Positions 11,793-26,447 of a stretch of 64,000 nucleotides of DNA are shown here, piece after piece. The notes under the pieces are model-generated. The model saw nothing but the letters and a program-made list of their open reading frames with translations. It was not told the origin of the DNA and ran no database searches. How positions within the stretch are numbered: the stretch's first letter is position 1; each line of letters begins with the position of its first letter. The stretch spans positions 79,917,326 to 79,981,325 of the forward strand of contig NC_079322.1 in the NCBI RefSeq assembly GCF_029931775.1, written 5' to 3'. The stretch comes from Euleptes europaea. Its lineage: Eukaryota; Chordata; Lepidosauria; Squamata; Sphaerodactylidae. Made by a program: the position numbers and the translations under genes.

Positions 11793-12182
11793 TGGCCTGG
11801 GGAATCCACTTTGAGGCTGCGGCTCCCTGAGCCTGCCTGGACCAGGGGTTGGCCATAACCGAGGTGAGGAAACGGTACCGTCACGGAGGACTGCTGGTAT
11901 GAATGGGCAGAACATGTGCCCTGCATGCAGCCTCGTGATACCGTCAGCAAACTGGAGGCCCTTTGGCTGCCTTCGGGTCCAAGATTAGATCATCCCAGGC
12001 ACTCTCCCAGTCCTGTCGGCTGTGTAGACAACCACCGAGGAAAGGATTTTGTGCCTCCGTCTCATTCTGATCCTCAAAAGCAAGGTGGCCAGCAAAGACG
12101 TCCGGCGCGCCCCGGGATTCTTTGGGGCAACCCCAGCAGGGCTCAGGGTTTCAAACGGCTTTCAATATGTAGTGTAGACAGG

Positions 12183-12405
12183 GGTGGCCAACCTCCAGGC
12201 GGGGGCTGGGGTTCTCCTGGAATCCCAGCTGATCTCCAGACTGCAGAGCTGGGGCCCCCTGGAGAAAATGGCAGCTTCAGAGGGTGGGCCCCGTGGCTCC
12301 ACACCCCTGCTGAGCTCCCTCCCCAGACTCTGCCCTCTGCAGGCCGTGCCCTCAAAGGTCCAGGGGTTTCCCCAGCCAGAGTTGGCAACTCCTGACTGTA
12401 GAGAA
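12183..12405. mobile_element. Interspersed repeat, 'CTGGAGAAAATGGC' family
   Basis: GTTCTCCTGGAATCCCAGCT, GATCTCCAG and CCCCTGGAGAAAATGGCAGC. Related copies lie near 46344, 52975 and 53775. It looks like a short non-autonomous element of about 220 bases; class not determined. Confidence 0.5.
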
Positions 12406-12559
12406 GGTAGAGGAGACTTTTCTGTGATGAAGTCCACATTTCACTCTGGGCAGGGGACAGCTGGGGAGAAGGGTGTGGCCTCCCCCTCTTCTGTGGTGCA
12501 TCATGACAGGGGGACTGGGGGGGTGGGCCAAGGAAGGGGCCAGGGGCTGCGGTGGGTCT

Positions 12560-12880
12560 TGAGATCCTGGCAGGAGCATTTCCGCATTTATGCTGATTGG
12601 AAGCAAGCGCGCGGCGCACTGCTGGAATTGAATGTCAGGCTTCTGATTTTGTTGCTGGTCTCTAATGAAATTTGACATTTAATGGTGAGAGCTGCGGCAA
12701 TGTGTGCTTGTGTGTGTGTGTGCGTGTGTGTGCGTGTGTGATCGGAGCTTGATTAGCGCACTCTAATTGACAGTAATTAGCCAGCTCCCTGATTGTTTCT
12801 AATTCTGCTATTAATTGTAAGGAACAGTATGATTGAGGATAAATTTGGCGTGTGGCAGTCAGAGGGAGATGTCTCTTCAG
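12560..12880. promoter_or_regulatory. Candidate homeodomain-rich conserved element
   Basis: Two AT-rich halves separated by a short TG tract (12713-12740). The right half (12745-12870) packs GATTAG, CTAATTG, GTAATTAGCC, CTAATTC and ATTAATTG into about 80 bases. The left half has ATGCTGATTGG and CTAATGAAATTTG. It lies in the intron before AGAP3 exon b. Confidence 0.5.
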
Positions 12881-13117
12881 CGCCTCGCAGACGTCTGCAG
12901 GGGGGCGCTCCCGATCCTGCCCTGTGTGCCTGGAGCCAAGGGGTGGGAAGGAGGGGTCCTGCTCTGTCCTTGGGAAAGGTGGGGGGGCAGGGAGGCTGCT
13001 TGGGAGAGGCTCTGGTGGCCTTTGAGTGGGAAGGCCGGGCCGGGAGCTGGGAAGGTGTGCTCCACGAACCCTGCGGGGGGGGGGAGCCTGCTGACTCTGT
13101 CCTCTTTGCCCCCCCAG

Positions 13118-13279
13118 CCAACGGCCCCTCAGACTCCCTCACCTCCAGCCCCAACATGTCCAGTGGCGCCAGCCCCAAGGTCGAGCCCCCACCATCTCCC
13201 CACGCCAACCGGAAGAAACATCGCCGAAAAAAGAGCACAGGCAGCAGCCGGCCGGAGGGGGCCAACGCTGCGGCTGAAG
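13118..13279 (+). CDS. AGAP3: AGAP3 exon b: PH insert, proline-rich and polybasic
   Basis: Acceptor is a C-run plus CAG, donor GTACCC. The joined codon with exon a is GCC (Ala). Encodes residues 57-109: Ser-rich, then EPPPSPHANRKKHRRKKSTG. The KKHRRKK cluster is the conserved basic patch of AGAP1/AGAP3, nuclear-localisation-like or phosphoinositide-binding. The preceding intron (9635-13117) contains two candidate conserved noncoding islands. Confidence 0.93.
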
Positions 13280-14654
13280 GTACCCTGGGGGGGAGGGTTG
13301 TCTCTGTGCTCTTCTGCCCCCCCCCATTGGGGCCGCTGCTCCTCCTCCTCCTCCTCCACAGTTGAAAGGAATGCAATGGGAGAAGCGGATGGGCTGTGTT
13401 GTGGGGGGAGGCCGCTCTGAAGAGAGACCCTCTTTAAAGGTGTGAGAGGAGGGGGCACAGGAGCCTTTCCCGGGGGCACAGGAGCCTGGCGGAGGGAGCT
13501 CCGTCTGGGGCCTCAGGCTTTGTGGAGCTATCCTCTCCCCCCCACATCTTGGCACATAGCTGTGAGGGGCTGTGCCCCCACCCTTCCCCACTGCTTGTCA
13601 TTAGGCCTTTGGATTATTGGGGAAGGGAATGAGGAGTGAGGGGTTGCCGCTCAGTCCCCCCACCCCAGCCCTGTGAGGCCCTTCCACCTGCCTGGGACGG
13701 CCCAGCAGAGCAGGCCCAGGGCGCTCACATAGGGCCGCAGCCCGGGGGGGACGACAAAGAGAGGCCCCAACCGCTTCCGCCAGTCACCAGAGCGGGGGGG
13801 GGGCCTCAGTTTCCCGGTGTACCTGGCCAGGGGGCCCTCTTCACCTGCAGGGACAGGGCAAGTCCAGGCCCAGAGCACTGGTCCCTACTGCCTCTCCTCT
13901 TTCTGGGTGAGCTTCCAACAGATTATCTCTTTCCCTGCAGCGGGGGGGGGGGTCGTCTGGGGGCTCTTCTCCAAACCCTCGTGCCGCTAAGTCTTTGACA
14001 TCTCTGGAGGGACTGAAAAGCTTCCTGTCCTTTGGGACCATCTTGGGCCAAGTTGGGGAGAACCCGGAGTCGGGTTGGGGAGGGGGGTGGAGGCCCCGCA
14101 GCCAGGGGTGGGGCAGCCTGGGTCAAGGAGTACCTGCGTGGCTCCATTGGGCAGATGCCGTGGGCATACAAGCTCTGGGGGGGCCAGACACGTCCACCCT
14201 TGCACCTAGGAGCAGCTATTTCCCGTTCTTCCCTTCCCGCAACATGTGCATTTGCACAGCATTCGCTGCCATCTGCACCTGTTAATCTGATTTTACTTCC
14301 TTTACAGCCTTCCTTTCTGTCTTGAGTCTGGCCAGTGTTTGGGGTTCTGTCAGGAGGTCTGCTGGGTCAGGGGGAGGGGGGTCCTTTCGAAGTCCTGACT
14401 CCAGCCACCCACCCACCCCCCGGCTGCTTCCCACTGGATCCCCTTTTCCCTGCAGCCGGGGCTCCTGCCAGCACCTCTTTACTGCACTGGGCAGGAGTCT
14501 GGTAGCCAGGTCCAGCCCTGCCCCCACTGCCAGCCCCCTTTCTTTGGGGCTGCGGCAGAGGCCTTGCAGGCTGGGGGGGGGGGCTCCCTCCCATCAGGCA
14601 GGCAGAGCAGCCTCCGTGCCTCAGGTTGGCACCCTGGGAGAGTGGGTGAGGTCT
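13280..14654. other. AGAP3 intron, G-run rich, no feature
   Basis: Many G and C mononucleotide runs (for example 13795-13803 and 13942-13950). CTCTCCAAACCCTCGTGCCGC and the region near 14220-14310 (GCATTTGCACAGCATTCGCT) could be a weak conserved island. Confidence 0.35.
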
Positions 14655-14790
14655 CGGGATGAATTGCCATCAGTTTATCTCATTTAGGAGGTAATCAGAG
14701 GCGAAGACGTGCGGCGCAATTGAATCTTCGTTGTTCTGAAGTATCATAAATCACGCGCGGAGCTCTTGCTTTTTTACATGGCCGCATGTT
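14655..14790. promoter_or_regulatory. Candidate conserved noncoding island
   Basis: Unique AT-rich block with CAGTTTATCTCATTTAGG, GTAATCAGAGG, GCAATTGAATC and ATCATAAATCACGCGC, in the intron before AGAP3 exon c. Function inferred from texture and location near GBX1. Confidence 0.4.
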
Positions 14791-15069
14791 AAAGAGAGAG
14801 GGGGGGGAGCGTTTCTGGGGCTGGAGCCGTGATTTCAGGGGGGGCTGTGGAAGCGAAGGGGGGCCTCAGGCCACAGCTCCACAGGCTGCACAGTGCATGG
14901 AGCAGCAGAGTGGGGGCAGGGAAATCCCCGATGCCCAAATTGGGCTCCTGGGAGCAGAGTGTTGGAGAGCCCTCCACTGGGGCTGGCAAAGAGCCCTGCG
15001 AGGGCGTCCGGGAAAGAGGCTCCCCCAGTGCAGGTCTGTCCCGGTGCTGGGTCCCTCCCCCCCCATCCC

Positions 15070-15200
15070 TGGTTAATGAAATGCGGGGCGCCCTGCGACA
15101 AGCTCTTAATGTGTTTCTTAGTAGCCGCCAAAGGGTGTGCTTTTGCCTTTGCGCTAGAGTTTTAAAGCCCATCAGAGAATTGATGGCCAGTAAGGGAGGT
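15070..15200. promoter_or_regulatory. Candidate conserved noncoding island
   Basis: Contains GGTTAATGAAATGCGGGGC, CTCTTAATGTGTTTCTTAG and AGTTTTAAAGCCCATCAG in otherwise GC-rich intron DNA. No reading frame or repeat explains it. Confidence 0.4.
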
Positions 15201-15769
15201 GCTGGGGGACAGGCGTGATGAATGCCGGCTGTCGAGTTGTTGGAGGCCCCCCCCCCCCCAATGCTGGCTCAGCGGCGTTTGCCAGATTGCCAGGGATTAT
15301 GGCCTCTCTGGTGCCCCTCCTGGCAGCCCGTGCCTGGTCCTGCCAGACGCTTGTTTCCCATTCCCCTTGCGGGCCTTGGGATCCTTACCATCAGGAGCCA
15401 GTTGCCCTCGGCCAGGGAGGGGGGCTCTCCCCCTCTCTGTGGGTGAGATGGACTGAGGGACCTCGCCGCTCTCTGAAGTCAGGAGGTCTGTTTTTCTGGG
15501 ACCGCCTCCCCGCCCCTTCCCCAGCCTTCCCTCCCCTCTGCATTTTCCCCAGTATGGGGGGCCTGGCCTCTGGTTACTCGGTGCCCACCTTCTGCCTACC
15601 AGGGGCACCAGGCGAGCCGTCGGTCCAGAGCCTCCTCCTGGTCTTCCCATGTGCATTGCCTCCCCAGTGGTTTGGCTGCCCCCTCTCATCCCCTGCTTCC
15701 CCGAACTGGTTGGGGGTCCATGCGCCTTGCTTGTGCTATTTGCCTGGAAGTTGGGGGGGGGGGAAGGGG

Positions 15770-15905
15770 ATTGTCCCTGATGCATTAATGCAGGTTAGGA
15801 ATATTGGGTTTAATGAGCTGCAAAATGAGGCGGTAGCGCAATGACATTTACGAATGGCGCCCGCCTCACGCTCCCTTCCCACTGCCGGCTTGATTGTAGC
15901 GATCC
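15770..15905. promoter_or_regulatory. Candidate conserved noncoding island
   Basis: Contains TGATGCATTAATGCAGG (a near-palindrome around ATTAAT), GGGTTTAATGAGCTGC and GCAATGACATTTACGAATGG. Same AGAP3 intron as the neighbouring islands. Confidence 0.4.
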
Positions 15906-16079
15906 CAAGTACCTCTGGGATGAGGAGCTGCTTCTGAGTCCTGCCCGCTCTCTCCTGGCAAGGGCATCTCCAGCGAGTTCCCCAGGCCTGCGTATGCAGG
16001 CCGCCGGGTCTCCCAGAGGGGAGCGGGAGGGGGCTCTTTCTTCCACGTGGCAGTGCCTGGCCACGCTCCTGTGCTCTTG

Positions 16080-16255
16080 CCGTGCCCTCGCTAATTTCCC
16101 TCTCATTTGGAGGGCTTGTTGCCGAGGCAGCATTGGAGACGAGGTCGTGGGGTTAACACCCATTAGCAGTGGCAGCCAGGCGGCCTCGCTTACTTCCGAG
16201 CGGGCGGGCTGTGAAACATCATCAAAAAATAATCAAGAGAGGCGCGGGCTCATTC
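16080..16255. promoter_or_regulatory. Candidate conserved noncoding island
   Basis: Contains GCTAATTTCCCTCTCATTTG, CCCATTAGCAG and the A-rich segment CATCATCAAAAAATAATC. A neighbouring short block at 16425-16485 has CAAATTACCC and CTCTAATTTC and may belong to it. Confidence 0.4.
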
Positions 16256-16424
16256 CACTGCCCACTGATTCCCGCCAGCCATGGGCTCCTGCCTGGGCTG
16301 TGCTTCTTGTCCACCTGGCTCCCCCTGCAGCCCCCGACCCCAAAAGGGGAGCTCTGTGACAAACCCCTGGCAGCTGCTGTGCTCCCCCCCACACTCTTTT
16401 CCAGCCTGCAAGTCCCGGTCTCTC

Positions 16425-16485
16425 GTCAAATTACCCAAATGCGCCTCTAATTTCTCAGTTGGTCAGTCACAGAGCTAATGAGTTG
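16425..16485. promoter_or_regulatory. Short AT-rich island with homeodomain cores
   Basis: CAAATTACCCAAATGCGCC and CTCTAATTTCTCAG lie within 60 bases, ending GAGCTAATGAG just before a G-run. Candidate regulatory site only. Confidence 0.3.
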
Positions 16486-17397
16486 GGGGGGGGGAGCGGC
16501 TGCTGGGCCCAAAGGAATGCATGGAAATCACGGGGGGGAGGGGCACGCAGGCACTGAGCTCCCCTTGCCTCTACTGGGGAGAGAAGAGCCTCTCTCAGAG
16601 ATTCTCCTGCCAGGAGTGGGAGCGCTCCAATGCCGGCACTGTTAAGCACCTGTGCACGGGCCTGAGGGACAAGCCCCCGGCCTGTTGGGGAGTGGGTTCC
16701 TGGAGCCACCGAGCCCCCTTCTGGCGGGGGAGACTGTGCCTGGCACAAGGCTGCAGGTCTCCCCTTCTCAAAAAGGTGTGCACTGGAAGGGGAAGAGGAC
16801 AGAGCAGAGCGGCAGGAGCTGTGGGGTGTCACTTCCTGACCCTTCCGAGAGCAAGGAAGGGCTGCTGTAGAAATGCCATGCACCTGACTGGGGACCCCCG
16901 CTGGCTTCACCCTGCCTGTGGGACTCCCTGTCACTAGAAGCAGGAGCTGGGCAGGTGCTGGCACTCACTGCCTAGTTTGGCCCCTGCGTGCAGCTGGATG
17001 CCCCCTCCCCACACATCTCCCTAGTGGAAGCGAAGGCAGTGCTGCCCTAGAAGGAAGGCGGGGGTGTGGAGGCTTTGGGAAGATGCAGGCAGGCAGCAAA
17101 AGGCCCGAAGGCCTCCAGGAAGCGGGGTGGGGTGGGGGGAGCTCCTGCTTTTACTCTCCAGGGCATCAGCTGCTCCTGGGGGGTGAGCCGGCCCTCCGGC
17201 TGAGGCCACTGGCGCTCACGTAGGCAGAAGCCTACGTGCCTGCTCTGGGATCTGTGGGCACCACCCTTCTGCCATGGCTGCGGGGCAGGGCTCGGGCTGG
17301 AGAGGGCACAGGAGGGCACTGGGCCTGGGGAATCCGGCTTCCTCCATCTCCCTCGCAGCGCTTAGGACAGAACAAGGAAGCCGCTCCATTCAGGAGC

Positions 17398-17460
17398 AGA
17401 GGATGTTATTTGCATAAGGCTAATTAGGTAATTACAAATCGTTTTACTAGGAGGTGGCGT
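17398..17460. promoter_or_regulatory. Octamer plus paired homeodomain sites
   Basis: ATTTGCATAA (POU octamer type) is followed within a few bases by CTAATTAG and GTAATTAC, both palindromic homeodomain sites. CTAATTAG is the type of site bound by GBX and many other homeodomain proteins (established). It stands in the AGAP3 intron about 8 kb from the GBX1 3' end. Confidence 0.5.
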
Positions 17461-17764
17461 GTGCGCTGTGACACGGGGAGGGATTCTTCATTCCGTCCAG
17501 CAAAAAGACACTCTGGTGCTGTCAGGTTGGGTGGGAGGGGGTCTCCTCTGCATCCAACTGGGCCATCCAGACTGTGGCCCACAGCACAGCACCTGCTCCT
17601 TGCGCAGGGGGCCATGGGGGCCGGCCGGCCTGCATGGCCAACTTGGGGCTCTCCTGCCTTCAGCTCCAGGCAGCCCTGGGCCTGATTGGTCCTCTCGGTG
17701 TTGGCCCATCTTGTAAAGATCGCTGAGCTGGATCCCACAAAGCCCTTCCCGTACTCTTAAGAAA

Positions 17765-18356
<592 letters not shown>

Positions 18357-18789
18357 TAGGTGGGGGAGAGATTTTGTTTCCAAAGCGAGGTGGACAGACG
18401 GTGCCATTGGGTTGCAGGATGGGAGACCCAGTTGAGCACAGCCGTTTCCTCCTCCTTCATTTGGGGCCTGGGGGGAGGATGCAGAGATAAAGCCCCAGGG
18501 TTGGTTTTGGGGGTGGGGCAGGGGCTGCACTGGAGGCAGTTGTTGTGTCTGGGAAGAAGGCTGCAAAGGGGAAGAGCCCCTCTAGGCAGATGCAGAGTGC
18601 CTTCCTCTTGCCACTGAGGTGGGCTTCCGGCAGCTCCAGGCTGGCTTTTCCAGGCATGTTGGAGGGGGCGGAGGGCTGACTGCCAGAGGTCAGTGCCCAG
18701 CCTGTGCCTGGTGCCTGTCCCCAGGGGCATGCTGGCAGGGGCTCCGCAGGGGCAGAAGGGCGGGGACTCAGGGGCTGCCTTTCTTTCAG

Positions 18790-18880
18790 GCTCGGCTGGG
18801 CAGCCACACCGATGCGCTCGCCCTCCAGTCCGTCCGCACTGTGCGCGGGAACAGCTTCTGCGTGGACTGCGATGCGCCCA
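18790..18880 (+). CDS. AGAP3: AGAP3 exon d: start of the ArfGAP zinc finger
   Basis: Acceptor TTTCAG, donor GTGAGTGA. Encodes 30 residues ending NSFCVDCDAP. The two cysteines (185 and 188 of the visible part) are the first half of the ArfGAP C-x2-C-x16-C-x2-C zinc site, so this exon border cuts through the catalytic module. Phase matches exon e, the shared codon being AAC (Asn). Confidence 0.95.
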
Positions 18881-19273
18881 GTGAGTGACGGCCAGCCTGG
18901 CGGGGGGGAGGGGGGCTTTCCGCCATTCTTCCCCCCCCCCCGCTTGCCACTGGGGCCGATGGGCAAACTGTCAGTGGGGGAGGGGGGCCAGGGAGGGTCA
19001 CTGCAGCTTGCTGGAAGGCTCTTTGGGCAATCTAAGTGGAAATAACAACATGCTCTAAATCCCACAGAAGTTGGATGTGGAAGTGCCGGCTCTCAACCTC
19101 CTGAGGATGCTTTGGCGGAGGGTCCTCTGCCCGCTGCCGGGGCCCTTACCAAGTGGGGGTGGGCCGGCATGGGCTAGAGGGTCATGGGCCCAACAGGGTT
19201 TTCTGCAAAGGCTCTTGGGGACGAGAGACTTTCGGAGGGAGCTGGGAGTGCAGCAGTTTGGCCCTCAGTTTGA

Positions 19274-22583
<3,310 letters not shown>

Positions 22584-23200
22584 ACACGGGCTAGGCCACA
22601 GCACTCTTGCCCAAGTGCCCTCTGCTAACGCCCCTGGCCCTAGGCCCCTGAGCCGCGTGCCAGTTGCCGTCCCTGGCACCCAGTTGGCACAGGGATACTC
22701 TTGTGCCTGTCCCTTGGGGTAGGGACGCACTCTCAACTTGGAAACCAGGTTTGGACGGGCGGGTGCCCGTGGCAATTTGGAGCCCCTGCCAGTGGGTCAG
22801 GCATCCTTGGAGAGGGCAACAGCTCTCTCCTCCCCCCTCCAAGATGAGGGGAAGATGGGGGCCCCTGAGGGCCCCGTGTAAAGGGAAACCTCTCCCCTCC
22901 CCATACGTCCCACTCTGGCTTCTGTCCTTTCTGCAGCGCCCTGTCCACTGTGGGGGTGGGGGGGTGGGCACTTGAAGACTTGGCCGCTCTTGATGCAGCT
23001 CCCATCAGCCCGGCCCCCTCCGCCTTTCTCAGTCCCTTGTGTATAAAATGTACATTGGAAATATTTATATTGCATTCTGTAAATAAGGTTTCTCTGCTCC
23101 TGTGTGGTTGTGTGCACGTGTGTGTGTGTGTGAGAGAGAGAGAGGGATGGACGTGCAGCTCCAGAGCAGCTGCCCAATAAAGTATCGACCCCGTTTCTCC
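22584..23200 (+). other. AGAP3: AGAP3 3' UTR
   Basis: About 600 bases between the stop and the poly(A) signal. A GC-rich first half is followed by an AT-rich stretch (about 23040-23095, ATATTTATATTG and TGTAAATAAGG) that looks like a conserved 3' UTR end, then a short TG/GA tract. The length is inferred from the poly(A) signal only. Confidence 0.7.
23176..23181 (+). terminator. AGAP3: AGAP3 poly(A) signal AATAAA
   Basis: Canonical AATAAA about 590 bases after the stop, followed by a GT/T-containing stretch (GTGCCTGGCTGCTGGCTTTGT). A CR1 3' end begins about 50 bases further on, so this is the last plausible signal of the gene. Confidence 0.7.
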
Positions 23201-23231
23201 CAACCGGTGCCTGGCTGCTGGCTTTGTTCTC

Positions 23232-24125
23232 TCATAGAATCAGAGTTGGAAGGGACCTCCAACCCCTGCACAATGCAGGAAATTCACAACTACCTTACCC
23301 CCCACACCCCCAGAGACCCTTACTCCATGCCCAGAAAATGGCCAAGGTGCCCTCCCTCTCATGAACTGCCTAAGGTCACGGAATCATCATTGCCAACAGA
23401 TGGCCATCTAGCCTCTGCTTAAAAACCTCCATGGACGGAAACTCTCTTGATTTAATATCAACCCATTGGTGCTGGTCTGACCTTCTGGAGCAACAGAAAA
23501 CAACCCGGCACCTTCCTCTCTATGACAGCCGTTCAAGTCCTTGAAGATGGTTATTATATCCCCTCTCAGTCTCCTCCTCTCCAGGCTAAACATACTGAGC
23601 CCCTTCAACCTTTCCTCATAGGACTTGGTCTCCGGACCCCTCACCATCTTTGTTGCCCTCCTCTGGACATGTTCCAGCTGGTCTACATCTTTCTTAAATT
23701 GCGGTGCCCAAAACTGAACACGGTACTCTAGGTGAGGTCTAACCAGAGCAGAGGAAAGTTATACCAGCACTTTGCGTGATCTGGACACTACTTCTGTTGA
23801 TGCAGCCCAGGATAGCATTTGCCTTTTTAGCTACTACATCACACTGCTGACTCCTGTTCAGTCTACTAAGACCCCAAGATCCTTATTGCACACACTACTG
23901 CTCAGACAAGTCTCCCTCATTCTATAATTATGCATTTGATTTTTCCTACCTAAAGGCAGAACTTTACATTTATCACTGTTGAAATTCATTTTATTGGTTT
24001 TAGCCCAGTTTTCCAGCCTGTCAAGATCATCCTGCATCTTGGCTCTGTCTTCTACTGTATTTGCTACCCCTCCCAATTTAGTATCATCTACAAATGTTAT
24101 AAGCATCCTCTCTATTGCTTCTTGT
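23232..24125 (-). mobile_element. CR1 LINE, truncated
   Basis: 3' end CATAGAATCAGAGTTGGAAG at 23235. Further in are [29 protein letters not shown]-type and FVDDTKLGGVANTVEDRAKM readings. About 890 bases; it lies just past the AGAP3 poly(A) signal. Confidence 0.9.
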
Positions 24126-25440
24126 TTGGGGAGTTCCAGGGCTAGGGGGTGGGCGGCAGGCCACAGACGGGGGGGGGAAGTCTGGGGGCGGAATGGGCCG
24201 TGGCTCCGGGCAGCCACTGCAGGCGGGGCAGTTGCCTTGGCCTGCCTGGGGGGTGAGAAATGGGTGCGATGCCCAGGGGTGCACCCAGCCTGCCCGCTGC
24301 CTCCAAGGGCAGCCTGTGCCGAGTTTCTGCCATCCTCTTCGACGGCTTGATTTCTAAATGCTGCTCAGGCTTGTCAAAACAATCTGAGACTGCTGTTCAG
24401 CCTGTGGGGAAGGTCATGGCTGCCCCCCAGGGGGAAAAACAGGAAGTGTCCTCCTAAGGGGGGGAACCCAGCCGCCTCCCCCAGACCATAGCTTAACATC
24501 CACGGAGGCTGCCCTCTCCAGCACTGGTCCCTGGGGCGTTTCCTGCTCTGACTGGCAGCAGCTCTGCACAGCTCAAAGGGGTCCACCCAGGAGCAGGTGG
24601 AAGGGGGGCGCTGCTGGGCCACGCCTGGTCACTGCGCAGGGCCCCTGTAGTGTGACGGGCAGTTCTGGCCAGGTGGCCGTAGACAGAGCCTTGGAGTTCT
24701 GCTCTGACCCACTGGACGCACTAACCCTAACCCCGTCCAGAGGCGTCTGACGGAGGCACCTTTGCCGCCACTTTGAGCACTGCCTCTGGGTGCTTCGATG
24801 TGTTCCCGGCTGGCGAGGAGCGGCTGCAGCGATCCAGTGCAAGGCTGCTGCAGGAATGGAAGAGCGTCTTGTGATGGCTCAGCTGGATCGGGACCCTGGA
24901 ATTGGCAGGGGCGACTTGTAGACCTTAAATCCACCCATCCCAGCTGCTCTGGCCTGCTGGAGAAAGCCAGCCCGTTCCCCGCCCCCGCCGCCCAGCTACA
25001 GCCGCAGGCATTTAGGGTTCGTGCAGGAACAGCTGCCTTTGGGTGCTCCCATTTCCTGCAAACAGTGAGGGGCTGGCTGGGGGGGGGGGCTGCAACAGAC
25101 ACTAGCAGGGACCTCCAAGGCTCGGTTACTGGGGGAGGGGTGTGTGCGCAGGGACCTCTGCCCCGGGGCTCCCAAAGGAGAGCAGGTGAGGTGATGCGGA
25201 ATACTGCGTTGCCCCTGGGCAATGCTGAGGGAGGGGTCCAGGGTGGTGATGGGCAGCGCGGGTGGAGGCTTGGCGAGGGGGCAGCGGGGCTGGCAGAGCG
25301 ACCCTTGCAGGGAGCTAGCAGAGCTGCGGCGGCCGGGCCAGTGTCCAGCACCGCCGGGCTTCCAGCAGCCCCTCCCTCCCGCCACCCTTTCATCGGCAGG
25401 GCTCCCCCACCCACGCACCCACCCCGGGAGCCGTTCAGGA
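24126..25440. other. Intergenic gap between AGAP3 and GBX1
   Basis: GC-rich unique DNA. The longest minus-strand open frame (about 360 codons) has the low-complexity composition of chance frames and shows no family. Confidence 0.5.
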
Positions 25441-25468
25441 GGGGCGCGCCAAGTCCATAGAAAATAAC

Positions 25469-25474
25469 TTTATT
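25469..25474 (-). terminator. GBX1: GBX1 poly(A) signal AATAAA
   Basis: AATAAA on the minus strand about 93 bases after the GBX1 stop, so the 3' UTR would be very short (about 115 bases). It lies about 2.3 kb from the AGAP3 signal, on the opposite strand. Confidence 0.6.
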
Positions 25475-25566
25475 GAGCGTCACACACGGCTGCACGGGAC
25501 ACCAGAGACACCACCGACGGCGGGGGGGGGGGCGTATATACAGGCGGGGGTGGTGGGGGTGAGGCG

Positions 25567-26157
25567 TCAGGGCCGCTGGCCCTGCTCGAGCTGCTGGTGC
25601 TGGCTGCGCACGGCGAAGCGGTTGACGTGGACGGGGATGGGCACGACGATCTTGGGGTTGCGGACGGGCTCGCCGGCGCGGCCGCTCACGTTGCCGGCCT
25701 TGATGCGCTTCCACTTGGCGCGCCGGTTCTGGAACCAGATCTTGACCTGCACCTCGCTCAGCTTGAGGGCGGCGGCGATCTGCGAGCGCTCCGTCAGCGA
25801 CAGGTACTTCTTGCAGTGGAACTCCTTCTCCAGCTCCAGCAGCTGCTCGCTCGTGAAGGCCGTGCGCCGGCGCCGGCTCTTGCCCCCCGCGCCCCCCCCC
25901 GGCCGACGCCGAGGCCGAGGAGGAGGAGGAGGAGGCGCCCCCCCCCGACGACGCCCCCCCGCCGCCCGCCTCGCCGCCGCCGGAGCCCCGCCGGGCCTTG
26001 GCCCGGGAGCCCGCCGCGCCGCCGCCGCCGCCGCCCGCCCCGTCGGGGCCCGCCTCGTCGTCGCTCTCCGCCTCGGCCGAGCTGTCGTCGTCGTCGCGCT
26101 CGCTGCCGCCCGCCGCCTCGGCCGCCTTCTCCTCGTCCGAGCTGTAGGCCTTCCCCT
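25567..26157 (-). CDS. GBX1: GBX1 exon 2: acidic/Ser/Gly-rich region and homeodomain
   Basis: Gastrulation brain homeobox 1, a transcription factor of the neural plate, spinal cord and forebrain. The homeodomain lies at 25699-25878: [20 protein letters not shown] begins it, and Phe8, Trp48, Phe49, Gln50, Asn51 and Arg53 are all present. The GBX C-terminus ([32 protein letters not shown]) ends at TGA 25567. The acceptor CAG precedes AGGGGAAGGCCTAC; joined to exon 1 this gives [11 protein letters not shown], as in GBX proteins. Oddity: the [11 protein letters not shown] frame runs through an acidic and then Gly/Ser-rich stretch but is one base out of phase with the homeodomain. The switch must fall in the G/C runs at about 25883-25960 (C9 at 25892-25900, C9 at 25938-25946, C7 at 25954-25960). 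Homeodomain position 36 is Ala where I remember His in GBX1/GBX2. Confidence 0.93.
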   Translation of the reverse strand, partial: RGRPTARTRRRRPRRRAAASATTTTARPRRRATTRRAPTGRAAAAAARRAPGPRPGGAPAAARRAAGGRRRGGAPPPPPPRPRRRPGGGAGGKSRRRRTAFTSEQLLELEKEFHCKKYLSLTERSQIAAALKLSEVQVKIWFQNRRAKWKRIKAGNVSGRAGEPVRNPKIVVPIPVHVNRFAVRSQHQQLEQGQRP

Positions 26158-26447
26158 CTGCCGGACCGACACACGACGGGGGGGGGGGGAGAGAGAGGGG
26201 GGGTCAGCCAGGGACCCGGCGGAGCAGAGGGCAGCGGAGGAGGCCGCGCCTCGCCGCCCTGCCGATCCCGGGACCATCCGGTCCAGCGCCCCCTTCCTTC
26301 CCCACAAAAACCGGCCCGGTGCTTCTTGGAGGCCCACAGGCTGGGCATGAAGCAACAGGCCTTCCACACCGCTGCCTCCCCCACCAGTCACTGGTAGACT
26401 GCCTCTGAACATGGAGGTTCCTCCGCTTCGAGTGAATTGCTCTTCCA

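Noticed and set aside
24629-25714. A 360-codon minus-strand frame overlapping the GBX1 3' end
   Set aside because: Proline/arginine/serine-rich chance frame in GC-rich DNA, running antiphase into the GBX1 homeobox.
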